Shown here: one piece after another, positions 18,213 through 25,906 of the stretch
Layout of the letters: each line of letters starts with the position of its first letter
How positions within the stretch are numbered: position 1 is the first letter of the stretch
Origin: GCA-2709075 sp964492555
GTDB lineage: Bacteria > Pseudomonadota > Alphaproteobacteria > MPNO01 > UBA2964
Assembly (NCBI GenBank): GCA_964492555.1
Contig: CAZBKQ010000003.1
Location: 1-64,000, forward strand
DNA: 64,000 bases
Direction: 5' to 3'
The notes under the pieces: model-generated
The model's database searches: none
The model's input: the letters and a program-made list of their open reading frames with translations, nothing else
What the model was told of the DNA's origin: nothing
Program-made: the position numbers and the translations under genes

Positions 18213-19015
18213 GTGGCCGTCTTTAGCCGCCGTCTGATCATGACGACGCCGCCCGACATCATGGCGAAAAGATAAAGTGAGGACGGTTCCGAAACCGCCG
18301 TCGCGAGCGACTGCGAGTCGGAAATCGAGTAAACTTCCAGGGTAGAGCCCGGGTCGATGGTGATCAAAAATGTTTCGCTGCCGGTAAATGCATCGGTGAC
18401 CAGCCCGTCACCAACGCTGTCCGCGATCACCCGCGAAAACTCAAAGATGCCATAAGATTGTTCAACGCCATCTATATCGAAAGACGTCGACTGACTGATC
18501 AACGATTCGGCATATTCGTAAAACTCCGTGATCGATGCGGAGAGTGAATATCCAAAATCGACAGTGATCGACACCGTAATCGCGGAAAGACCGGCGCTGT
18601 TATCGATTTCCATATAACCGTCCGTTGCCGCGACCGCGATCCCGGCATCGCCCGGAAAGCTGGCCGATGCGTTGGTCGGCATGGATTGGGTGGTGCTGCT
18701 GGGGCCGGATGATGCCGTCACCGAATCGATGCTGGCCGATCCCATCGCGATCGTTGCTGTGCCGAAGGGCAAGGGTGCGGGAACAATTACGCAGTTGATT
18801 ATATCCTGAAGCGTGTCAGCGAGCCCCGGGTCATCCGGCAGAACGACACCTTCGGTAAACACCGTGGTGCCGTTTGCCACGGGATCGATCGAAAAGGAAT
18901 CGATTGTCGTGGTGACGGTCAAATCGGATGTCGCAATTGCCAGCGCGTGCAGTTTCGACGGCGCAAACGCGAGCAGCGCCCCCAGAACCGCGGCAATTTT
19001 AACCCATTTAACCAT
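18209..19015 (-). CDS. PEP-CTERM sorting domain protein
   Basis: A 268-residue exported protein. The N-terminus is a signal peptide (MVKWVKIAAVLGALLAF, cleavage probably near LHALA). The body is Ser/Thr/Asp-rich with low-complexity beta character, as usual for these matrix proteins. The C-terminus is a PEP-CTERM signal: VSEPSSLYLFAMMSGGV helix, then MIRRRLKTAT. It would be cut by an exosortase and placed on the cell surface or in exopolysaccharide. A sigma-54 promoter lies 40-55 bases upstream of the start. The body has no recognised enzymatic motif. Confidence 0.88.
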   Translation of the reverse strand: MVKWVKIAAVLGALLAFAPSKLHALAIATSDLTVTTTIDSFSIDPVANGTTVFTEGVVLPDDPGLADTLQDIINCVIVPAPLPFGTATIAMGSASIDSVTASSGPSSTTQSMPTNASASFPGDAGIAVAATDGYMEIDNSAGLSAITVSITVDFGYSLSASITEFYEYAESLISQSTSFDIDGVEQSYGIFEFSRVIADSVGDGLVTDAFTGSETFLITIDPGSTLEVYSISDSQSLATAVSEPSSLYLFAMMSGGVVMIRRRLKTAT

Positions 19016-19054
19016 CTTCAGCCTGATTTACGTGACTATTTATAGTTTTTTAAC

Positions 19055-19069
19055 GCAAGAAACGGGCCA
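19055..19069 (-). promoter_or_regulatory. Sigma-54 (-24/-12) promoter of the PEP-CTERM gene
   Basis: On the minus strand the sequence reads TGGCCCGTTTCTTGC, matching the RpoN pattern TGGCAC-N5-TTGC at every position except one A-to-C change, with the exact 12-base GG to GC distance. The predicted transcription start is about 19043, giving a 28-base leader that contains CAGG before the ATG at 19015. PEP-CTERM genes are known to be controlled by RpoN with PrsK/PrsR in Zoogloea, so the element fits the gene type. Confidence 0.7.
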
Positions 19070-19160
19070 TCTATTTTTTAGTCGGAATTCCCCCGATTCT
19101 GTTGTGGCGCGGTCGTGACATTCTGTGACAACGTAAAGATTCTCGACAATCTCGGGTGAA

Positions 19161-20285
19161 TTACGCCCATTCCCTTAACACTTCCGGATCGGTTTCGGAT
19201 TTTAGCCGGGAGTCGCGAATTTTCGTGAATTCCGACGGATTTACCAGCTTTTTTAACGCCCAGGCGGCGCTGCCCCTTACCAGTGGCGATTGATCGTCCA
19301 ATAACGGGAATATCTTGGTCCTATAGCCCGCATCGCCGCTATTGCCGATGGCGATCAGCACATTGCGGATAAAACGGTCGCGCCCCAGACGTTTGATCGA
19401 CGATCCCGCGAATACGTCCCGGAAGGCGGTATCATCCAGCATGACCAGATCACCGAGCCGCGGCCAGATCTTCTCGATATGGGGTTCAAGCTCCGGCGCG
19501 GTGCGGGGTTTTGCAAACCGGTTCCACGGACAGACCGCCAGGCAGTCATCGCAGCCGAATATCCGGTTGCCGATTGCTTCGCGGAATTCATGCGGGATCG
19601 GCCCCTTATGTTCGATGGTCAGATAGGAAATGCAGCGCCTTGCATCCAGGCGATAGGGCGCCGGAAATGCTTTGGTCGGGCAGATATCGAGACAGCGCGA
19701 ACAGCTGCCGCAATGATCGGTTTCCGGTGTGTCCTCCCTCAATTCCAGTGTGGTGAAGATCTCCCCCAGAAACAGCCAGGAACCGCGCTGCCGCGAGACC
19801 AGATTGGTGTGTTTTCCCTGCCATCCGAGCCCGGCGGATTGGGCCAGGGGCTTTTCCATTACCGGTGCCGTATCGACAAACAGTTTTACTTCCGCCTCAT
19901 ATTGCTGGTGGATTTCCCGCGCGAGGACCCGCAGCTTTTTCTTGATGACATCGTGATAATCGCGTCCCCGCGCATAGACGGAGATCGCCCCGCGTTCCGG
20001 TTTCGACAGGATTTCCAGCGGATCGTTCTCCGGTCCGTAATTGAGCCCGACCACGATCACGGATTTGACTTCGGGCCAGAGCGCCCGGGGCGCTCTTCGT
20101 TGCTCGGCCCGGGCCTCCAGCCAGCCCATATCGCCGTGCCCGCCGCCGTTCAGAAATTCGATAAGTCTCTCGCCGGGTTTGTGGTCCTGATCGGCGGGTG
20201 CGAAACCGACCGCGTCAAATCCCAGCGCCAGCGCGCGATCACGGATAGCCGCTTTAGGGTTTTCGGTTGGCGTGTCGCCGGTCAA
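19161..20285 (-). CDS. queG: Epoxyqueuosine reductase
   Basis: A 374-residue iron-sulfur/cobalamin enzyme that reduces epoxyqueuosine to queuosine in tRNA. Two ferredoxin-like clusters are visible: CGSCSRCLDICPTKAF and CDDCLAVCPWNRF, plus VDTAPVMEKPLAQ upstream and a C-terminal HEAT-like tail. A TTG at 20285 overlaps the TGA of queF (TTGA), giving tight coupling and a normal length; an alternative start at 20327 would run inside queF. Last gene of the queA-tgt-queF-queG operon. Confidence 0.93.
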   Translation of the reverse strand: MTGDTPTENPKAAIRDRALALGFDAVGFAPADQDHKPGERLIEFLNGGGHGDMGWLEARAEQRRAPRALWPEVKSVIVVGLNYGPENDPLEILSKPERGAISVYARGRDYHDVIKKKLRVLAREIHQQYEAEVKLFVDTAPVMEKPLAQSAGLGWQGKHTNLVSRQRGSWLFLGEIFTTLELREDTPETDHCGSCSRCLDICPTKAFPAPYRLDARRCISYLTIEHKGPIPHEFREAIGNRIFGCDDCLAVCPWNRFAKPRTAPELEPHIEKIWPRLGDLVMLDDTAFRDVFAGSSIKRLGRDRFIRNVLIAIGNSGDAGYRTKIFPLLDDQSPLVRGSAAWALKKLVNPSEFTKIRDSRLKSETDPEVLREWA

Positions 20286-20746
20286 CCGCGGCCCCGATAG
20301 GGCGCGACACCTTGATCCGGGACCCATAACCCCTTCGGCACGGGGCCGGTCTGATAAAACACGTCGATGGGGATTCCGCCGCGCGGGTACCAGTATCCGC
20401 CGATGCGCAGCCAGACCGGTTCCAGCTCCGTCTCCAGCCGTTTGGCGATGCCGACCGTGCAGTCTTCATGGAAATGTCCGTGATTACGAAACGCGCCGAG
20501 GAACAGCTTGAAGCTTTTGCTTTCGACCAGCCAGGGTCCCGGCGCGTAATCAATCACCAGATGTGCAAAATCGGGTTGTCCCGTCACCGGGCACAATGTG
20601 GTGAATTCCGGGCAGGTGAAACGCGCCAGATAGGGCGATCCCTGATGCGGGTTCGGGATCCGCTCCAGCACAGCGGCATCAGGCGATTCCGGCAATGCCG
20701 TTCCCGCGCCGAGCTGGGTCAGGTTTTTTGTATCGACCTCATTCAC
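20282..20746 (-). CDS. queF: NADPH-dependent preQ0 reductase
   Basis: A 154-residue unimodal QueF. The catalytic Cys is in TTLCPVTGQPDFA and the family signature is ESKSFKLFLGAFRNHGHFHE, which marks nitrile reduction of preQ0 to preQ1. Start is GTG at 20746, with GGGAC upstream; the nearby ATG at 20742 is out of frame. It lies 16 bases after tgt and its TGA overlaps the TTG start of queG. The presence of QueF means the cell can use preQ0, either made de novo or imported. Confidence 0.94.
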   Translation of the reverse strand: MNEVDTKNLTQLGAGTALPESPDAAVLERIPNPHQGSPYLARFTCPEFTTLCPVTGQPDFAHLVIDYAPGPWLVESKSFKLFLGAFRNHGHFHEDCTVGIAKRLETELEPVWLRIGGYWYPRGGIPIDVFYQTGPVPKGLWVPDQGVAPYRGRG

Positions 20747-20762
20747 CGTAATGTCCCGCCTT

Positions 20763-21905
20763 TCAGCTATCCAGCGCTCGTTCCGGACCGTCCGCGAGTT
20801 CCCGGTCGAAATCGCGCCGGAATTCCGCCAGCGTGCCGTTTTCGATGGCGTTTCTCAGCCCGCGCATAATATCCTGATAATAGCGCAGGTTATGCGCCGT
20901 CAACAGCATGCCGGCCAGCATCTCGCCCGCCTTTACCAGATGATGCAGATAGGCGCGGCTGAACCCCGTGCAGGCGGGACAGGAACAGGCGGCATCCAGC
21001 GGCCTCGGGTCATCGGCATGGACGGCATTGCGTAAATTCAGCGTGCCGCCCCGGACAAAGGCCTGCGCGGTGCGGCCCGACCGTGTCGGCATGACGCAAT
21101 CGAACATATCGATGCCGCGCGCGACGGCGCCCACGATGTCTTCGGGCCGGCCGACCCCCATCAGATAATGCGGTTTATCCGCCGGCAAACACGGCACGGT
21201 GACATCCAGCACGTCGAACATGCGTTCCTGGCCTTCGCCCACCGCCAGCCCACCGACAGCGTATCCGTCAAACCCGATATCGATCAGGGTTTCCGCCGAG
21301 GCCTGCCGCAACTCTGGAAATATGCTGCCCTGCACGATGCCGAACAGCCCGTATCCGGGGCGTTCCTCGAATGCTTTCCGGCATCGTCCGGCCCAACGCA
21401 TCGAGAGCTCCATCGATTTCCGGGCGTCGTCTTCGGATACCGGCCAGCCCGTGCACTCATCCAGCACCATGGTGATATCGGCATCCAGCAGATTTTGGAT
21501 TTCCACCGAGCGTTCCGGCGACAGCGCGATATGCGCCCCGTCGATATGGGATTGGAAGGTCACGCCCTCCTCGGTCAGTTTGCGGCGTTCCGACAGGGAA
21601 AAGACCTGATACCCGCCGGAGTCCGTCAGGATCGGGCCCGGCCAGTTCATGAATTTGTGCAACCCGCCAAGCGCCGCGACCCGTTCCGCGCCCGGCCGCA
21701 ACATCAGATGATAGGTGTTGCCGAGAATGATCTGCGCGCCGGTCGCGGTGACGCCATCGGGGGTCATCGCCTTGACAGTGCCGGCCGTGCCGACAGGCAT
21801 GAATGCGGGCGTGTCGATAACGCCATGGGCGCAGGCGATCCGCCCTCGGCGCGCATTGCCGTCGGTCGCCAGCAGGTCAAAAGAAAATTCAGTCGCTCCC
21901 GTCAT
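20763..21905 (-). CDS. tgt: tRNA-guanine transglycosylase
   Basis: A 380-residue TGT that exchanges G34 for preQ1 in GUN-anticodon tRNAs. The first catalytic Asp is in LTDSGGYQVFS, the nucleophile in FDCVMPTRSGR, and the zinc ligands in CSCPACTGFSRAYLHHL. GTAGTVKAMTPDGV at the N-terminus is typical. The ATG overlaps the queA stop by 4 bases (ATGA). Length is normal for bacterial TGT. Confidence 0.96.
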   Translation of the reverse strand: MTGATEFSFDLLATDGNARRGRIACAHGVIDTPAFMPVGTAGTVKAMTPDGVTATGAQIILGNTYHLMLRPGAERVAALGGLHKFMNWPGPILTDSGGYQVFSLSERRKLTEEGVTFQSHIDGAHIALSPERSVEIQNLLDADITMVLDECTGWPVSEDDARKSMELSMRWAGRCRKAFEERPGYGLFGIVQGSIFPELRQASAETLIDIGFDGYAVGGLAVGEGQERMFDVLDVTVPCLPADKPHYLMGVGRPEDIVGAVARGIDMFDCVMPTRSGRTAQAFVRGGTLNLRNAVHADDPRPLDAACSCPACTGFSRAYLHHLVKAGEMLAGMLLTAHNLRYYQDIMRGLRNAIENGTLAEFRRDFDRELADGPERALDS

Positions 21906-22930
21906 CGTGTTGTCCGTTCCAGAAGACAGGCGTCTCCATAGGAATAAAAGCGGTATCCGTTCTCAATGGCGTGCCGGTAGGCTGCCTTCATTGTTTCAAG
22001 TCCCGAAAACGCCGATACCAGCATGAACAGGGTGGAACGCGGAAGATGAAAATTGGTCTGCAGCATGTCGACCGCGCGGAACCGGTATCCCGGCGTGATG
22101 AATATATCGGTGGTACCGTCAAAGGGATGGATTTTGCCGTCTTCCGTTGCGGCGCTTTCCAGAAGCCTCAGGACTGTCGTTCCGGCGGCAACGATCCGGC
22201 CGCCCTGGTCGCGAATCCCGTTCAGCCTGTCCGCGGTAGCGACATCGATACGCCCCCATTCGGCGTGCATCTTGTGGTCTTCCACCCGGTCGGCCTTTAC
22301 CGGCAGAAAAGTGCCGGCACCGACATGAAGCGTCAGTTTTTCAATCGTGACGCCGCGTTCCCTTAGCCGGTTGAACAGATCGGGCGTGTAATGCAGTCCC
22401 GCGGTCGGCGCGGCGACGGCACCCGCCTTTTGCGCATAAACCGTCTGGTAATCGTCGCGGTCAGTCGGGTTTCCGGTCTTGTCGCGCTGGATATAGGGCG
22501 GCAGCGGCATGATGCCGTATCGTTCAAGACCATCGGTTGTTTCCAGCCCGCCGAAAGCGACCCCGATTTCGCCTCCGTCGCTCTTTTCGACGACATCGGC
22601 AAAAAAATCCGGCCCGAATTCAATCCGGTTGCCGGGTTTCAGCTTGCGGGCCGGGCGGGCGAAGGCGCGCCAGTTGCGGTCCGATTCCCGCATATGCAGC
22701 GTGATCTCCACCCCCGCCGCGCCGCGCCTGCCGCTGAGCCTTGCCGGGATGACCTTTGTATCGTTCAATACCAGCACGTCCCCTGGCGACAGCAGTTCCG
22801 GCAGATCGCGAAACAGCCTGTCTTCCGTGGTTTCGCCCACGACCAGCAAGCGGCTGGAATCGCGGGGCGATGCGGGGCTCTGGGCGATATTCTCGCGCGG
22901 CAGCCTGAAATCGAAATCGTCGGTGCGCAT
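21902..22930 (-). CDS. queA: S-adenosylmethionine:tRNA ribosyltransferase-isomerase
   Basis: A 342-residue QueA, which transfers the ribosyl moiety of SAM to preQ1-tRNA to form epoxyqueuosine. Recognisable segments are FDFRLPRENIAQ at the start, GDVLVLNDTKVIPARL, PTAGLHYT and the terminal YRFYSYGDACLL. An upstream in-frame start at 22999 adds 23 non-conserved residues. The ATG at 22930 has AGGGAA behind it and matches the usual N-terminus. First gene of the que operon; no preQ1 riboswitch-like fold is evident in the 117-base spacer. Confidence 0.95.
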   Translation of the reverse strand: MRTDDFDFRLPRENIAQSPASPRDSSRLLVVGETTEDRLFRDLPELLSPGDVLVLNDTKVIPARLSGRRGAAGVEITLHMRESDRNWRAFARPARKLKPGNRIEFGPDFFADVVEKSDGGEIGVAFGGLETTDGLERYGIMPLPPYIQRDKTGNPTDRDDYQTVYAQKAGAVAAPTAGLHYTPDLFNRLRERGVTIEKLTLHVGAGTFLPVKADRVEDHKMHAEWGRIDVATADRLNGIRDQGGRIVAAGTTVLRLLESAATEDGKIHPFDGTTDIFITPGYRFRAVDMLQTNFHLPRSTLFMLVSAFSGLETMKAAYRHAIENGYRFYSYGDACLLERTTR

Positions 22931-23025
22931 GACGCTTTCCCTAACATTTTGCCCGCGCCGGTCAAAGACAGCTGCCGCGCCTGTCGCCGTTCTCGGCAAT
23001 CGTGATAGACTTTTTAATCAATAAT

Positions 23026-23040
23026 ATAACCTTAGGTTAT
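23026..23040. promoter_or_regulatory. Palindrome, candidate operator
   Basis: ATAACCTTAGGTTAT has perfect 7-base arms around one central base. It lies in an AT-rich stretch between queA (minus) and an EamA gene (plus), ending 7 bases before the EamA ATG. The one-base loop makes an RNA hairpin unlikely, so a dimeric regulator site is the better guess. No regulator gene is adjacent. Confidence 0.4.
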
Positions 23041-23047
23041 TCCCTTC

Positions 23048-23953
23048 ATGACGCAGCCCGAGAGTGGTCCCAAAGGGCCGCCAGCCGAAAAACCCGATCC
23101 GATCAAGGGCGCGGTCTATATGTTCGCGTCCGCCATATCGATATCCGGCGCGAACGGTATGGTGGTGCATGTATCCTCGACCGGGTTGCACGCGTTTGAA
23201 ATCGCCTTTTTCCGACAGTTGATCGGCGCCGTCATGATGACCGCGCTGACCCTGCGTCAGGGGGTCCGGCATTTCTACACCCGGCGGATAAAGCTGCATC
23301 TCCTCCGTTCGCTTCTCAACGCCTTTGCGCTGCTCGCCTATTTTTACGGGCTCAGCCTTGAACCGCTAAGCAAGGTCGTCGCGCTCAGCCTGACGGCGCC
23401 GCTTTTCGCCACCGTGGGCGCGGTCCTTTTCCTGCGGGAAAAAATGACGGCGCATCGCTGGATCGCGTTGGCGGTCGGGGTGATAGGCGCGTTGATCATT
23501 CTGCGGCCCGGGGTGCAGGTGGTCTCGCTCGGCGCGGTTCTGGTGTTGCTGTCCAACGCGTCCTGGGCCTGCGCGCTGATCGTTATCAAGAAGCTGACGG
23601 AAACCGACACCGCCATCACCATCGCGCTATGGGCGGTCTATTTTCAGGTCCCCATTGCGCTCGCCGCCGCGCTATTCGTCTGGCAGGGACCGACGCTGGA
23701 TCAGTTCTGGTGGCTGGCCGCGATCGGGCTGGCCGGGACCGTGGCGCAGGTCTTTTTGGGCGACGCTTTCCGCCGCGCGGACGCAACAGTGGTGTTGCCT
23801 ATCGATTTCACCAAAATCTTTTATGCCAGCCTGATCGGCTATTTCTTCTTCGATCAGGTGCCGGAAATCTGGATCTGGGTCGGCGCCTTCGTTGTCTTTG
23901 GGGCGGTTTTCTATAACGCCTGGCAGGAACGCGCCGCCCGCCGGGCGGGTTGA
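23048..23953 (+). CDS. DMT-superfamily transporter, EamA type
   Basis: A 301-residue membrane protein with two EamA repeats and about ten helices. The first repeat has YGLSLEPLSKVVALSLTAPL and FLREKMTAHRW, the last helix IWIWVGAFVVFGAVFYN. The C-terminus is basic (QERAARRAG). No strong Shine-Dalgarno is seen; the leader before the ATG holds the 15-base palindrome. Its end overlaps the convergent metallopeptidase gene by 43 bases. Transported compound unknown. Confidence 0.88.
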   Translation: MTQPESGPKGPPAEKPDPIKGAVYMFASAISISGANGMVVHVSSTGLHAFEIAFFRQLIGAVMMTALTLRQGVRHFYTRRIKLHLLRSLLNAFALLAYFYGLSLEPLSKVVALSLTAPLFATVGAVLFLREKMTAHRWIALAVGVIGALIILRPGVQVVSLGAVLVLLSNASWACALIVIKKLTETDTAITIALWAVYFQVPIALAAALFVWQGPTLDQFWWLAAIGLAGTVAQVFLGDAFRRADATVVLPIDFTKIFYASLIGYFFFDQVPEIWIWVGAFVVFGAVFYNAWQERAARRAG

Positions 23954-24654
23954 CCCCCGCCTATCAGATGCAGCGATGCGCCGTTGCGGCGCAGCCAGCC
24001 GCGTGCTTCATCCGTATGTTTGCTAAGCCCGACGACGACGGACCAGAAGGCGGGCGAATGGTTCATGTGCGCCAGATGCCCCACCTCATGCGCGACCAGG
24101 TAATCGGATACGAAATCCGGCGCCATGATCAGCCGCCAGGAAAAATTCAGGTTGCCGCCAGCCGAGCAACTCCCCCAGCGGGTCCGCGCATCGCGCAAGG
24201 TGATCCGGCGGAATGGCCGTCCCAGCGCATTTGATTTTTCTTCCGCCAGCGCCGTCAGCCTCTCCCGAGCCCGGTCTTTCAGCCAGCTGGTCACCAGATC
24301 ATCGACATCCCGGCGCAGTGGCCAGACGACAAGTCGCCCGTCAATCTGTTCGACCCGGCGGAGGCCGCGCGGTGTTGTCTCTATCAGCAGTCTTTCACCC
24401 CGGTATGGAAATTCCATTCCATCCGTGAACGGTTTGCGGCGCGCCAGCCGGGCCGTGCGGTCGGCAAGCCAGTCTTCCTTTTCGCGCGCAAATGCCATGG
24501 CTTGTGAGACCGGCATGCCGTGTGGAATTACCAGTTCGAAATATCCGTCGCCTGGCACCAGGCGAAGCGCCACTCGTTTCGCCCTCTTGCTGTGTCGCAG
24601 CGTCACCGGCGCGGTCTCGCCGTTGGGCAAGGGGATGCGATGAAGATCGTTCAT
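23911..24654 (-). CDS. YgjP-like (UTP pyrophosphatase/SprT-fold) metallopeptidase
   Basis: A 247-residue protein of the YgjP/DUF45 family. Motifs are RHSKRAKRVALRL near the start, TRWGSCSAGGNLNFSWRLI, and the zinc site VAHEVGHLAHMNHSPAFW (HExxH plus a distal His). YgjP members are WLM-type zincins of poorly defined function. The ATG at 24654 is preferred over an in-frame start 36 bases upstream. The last 14 codons overlap the convergent EamA gene, giving a non-conserved basic tail. Confidence 0.86.
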   Translation of the reverse strand: MNDLHRIPLPNGETAPVTLRHSKRAKRVALRLVPGDGYFELVIPHGMPVSQAMAFAREKEDWLADRTARLARRKPFTDGMEFPYRGERLLIETTPRGLRRVEQIDGRLVVWPLRRDVDDLVTSWLKDRARERLTALAEEKSNALGRPFRRITLRDARTRWGSCSAGGNLNFSWRLIMAPDFVSDYLVAHEVGHLAHMNHSPAFWSVVVGLSKHTDEARGWLRRNGASLHLIGGGQPARRAARSCQAL

Positions 24655-24727
24655 AGTTGCGAATTTCGTGGACCCGGCGGATTCGGACAAGCAAAATCGG
24701 CCAGAACAATTTTAGAACACATATCTC

Positions 24728-25201
24728 ATGGCCGTTGCGCAGACCGATATCGCCGCGATGCCCGCCGAACCCGGCGCTTATGCGCTGCATATTGTTCTGC
24801 CGCGCCGTTTTGAGGGTGCGATCGGGGCTCTTGGTCCGGTGTCGCTAAAGAGGGGTGACTATCTTTATCTGGGCAGCGCGCGTGGCCCCGGCGGGATCAG
24901 CAGCCGCGTCGGTCGTCATTGCCGGCCGGAGAAAAAGATTCATTGGCATATCGATCATCTTACGGTTGCAGGTCGTGTCACAGAGGCTGTCGCGATACCG
25001 GGTGGATCGGAATGCACGCTGGCAGAGCTGGCGTTGACCTTTCCCGGTGTTACGGTTCCGGTTCCCGGCTTCGGCAGTTCTGACTCCAAGCGTTGTATGT
25101 CACATCTGTTGTTGTTGCCTAAACCGTTATGTGCCGCCATACTTGATAACATTAAGGCGTCTGTGCGTAATTCAGGGGAAGGCACTACCAGTGGTAGATA
25201 A
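24728..25201 (+). CDS. GIY-YIG nuclease-fold protein (DUF123 type)
   Basis: A 157-residue protein with a diverged GIY-YIG core: PGAYALHIVL, GDYLYLGSARGPGGISSRVGR, and KIHWHIDHLT, followed by the ECTLAELAL Glu and a GFGSSDSKRCMSHLL C-terminal segment. These are the hallmarks of DUF123 proteins, found alone or joined to EndoIII-like proteins. DNA-related nuclease activity is likely but unproven. Its stop lies inside the start region of the DUF899 gene that follows (GTG at 25191). Confidence 0.82.
   Translation: MAVAQTDIAAMPAEPGAYALHIVLPRRFEGAIGALGPVSLKRGDYLYLGSARGPGGISSRVGRHCRPEKKIHWHIDHLTVAGRVTEAVAIPGGSECTLAELALTFPGVTVPVPGFGSSDSKRCMSHLLLLPKPLCAAILDNIKASVRNSGEGTTSGR
25174..25182 (+). promoter_or_regulatory. 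Ribosome binding site deciding a GTG start
   Basis: AGGGGAAGG lies 8 bases before the GTG at 25191 and inside the end of the GIY-YIG gene. It supports the GTG as the true DUF899 start rather than an upstream in-frame codon. Confidence 0.6.
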
Positions 25202-25903
25202 TCCGGTCGTCGATCATGAAGATTGGCTGGAGGCGCGTATCGCGCTTCTGGAAATGGAAAAGGAATATACCCGCCTGCGCGACCGTATATCGGCGCATCG
25301 CCGGGCGCTTCCCTGGGAAAAGGTCGAAAAGGATTACATTTTCGACGGGCCTGCAGGGCGGGAAACGCTGTCGGACCTTTTCGGGGAGTGCAGCCAGCTT
25401 GCCGTGGTGCATTTCATGTTCGACCCCGGATGGGAGGAAGGGTGCAAATCCTGTTCCCTCGCGGCGGATCATTATGATCGCGCCGTCCCGCATCTTCGCG
25501 CGCGCGATGTGTCCCTCGTCGTGATCTCGAAAGCGCCGCTTTTCAAGCTGCAGGCCTTTCGCGAGCGCATGGGGTGGGGTTTCAAATGGGTGTCGTCCTA
25601 TGAGAACGACTTCAACCGCGATTATCACGTGAGCTTCACGCCCGAAGAACGCGATGAGGGCGAAGCCTATTACAACTACCGCAAAGGCGGCTTTCCGGTG
25701 AATGAGGCGCCGGGTCTTTCAATATTCGCCAAGGACGAGAGGCAGGCGGCGTCTTCCACACCTATTCCGCCTATGCGCGCGGGCTGGAATCGCTGATGAC
25801 GACCTATACGCTGCTCGACCTGGTGCCGAAGGGCCGCGATGAGAAGCGGCTATCCTATTCGATGGAATGGGTCCGCCACCGCGACCGGTATGGAGAAGGT
25901 TAG
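25191..25903 (+). pseudogene. DUF899 (thioredoxin-fold) protein, frameshifted
   Basis: Codons 1 to about 183 encode a clear DUF899 protein: YIFDGPAGRETLSDLF, VVHFMFDPGWEEGCKSCS with a CxxC, and an AFRERMGWGFKWVSS segment. Near 25740-25741 the frame breaks. Read in place, it ends after a scrambled tail at 25796. Shifting by one base restores GGVFHTYSAYARGL and DLVPKGRDEKRL, ending at a TAG at 25901-25903, just before the convergent gene. A single missing base, real or a sequencing error, explains it. The family is thioredoxin-like and of unknown role. Confidence 0.8.
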
Positions 25904-25906
25904 GTT

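Noticed and set aside
19114..19130. Direct repeats TGTCAC on the minus strand, upstream of the PEP-CTERM gene, as a Pho box
   Set aside because: The spacing is 10, not 11, and the gene is not phosphate-related. They might be an enhancer site for the sigma-54 promoter, but this is too weak to annotate.
22931..23047. preQ1 riboswitch upstream of queA
   Set aside because: No stem-loop with the required A-rich tail is seen on the minus strand; the only structure is the 15-base palindrome.
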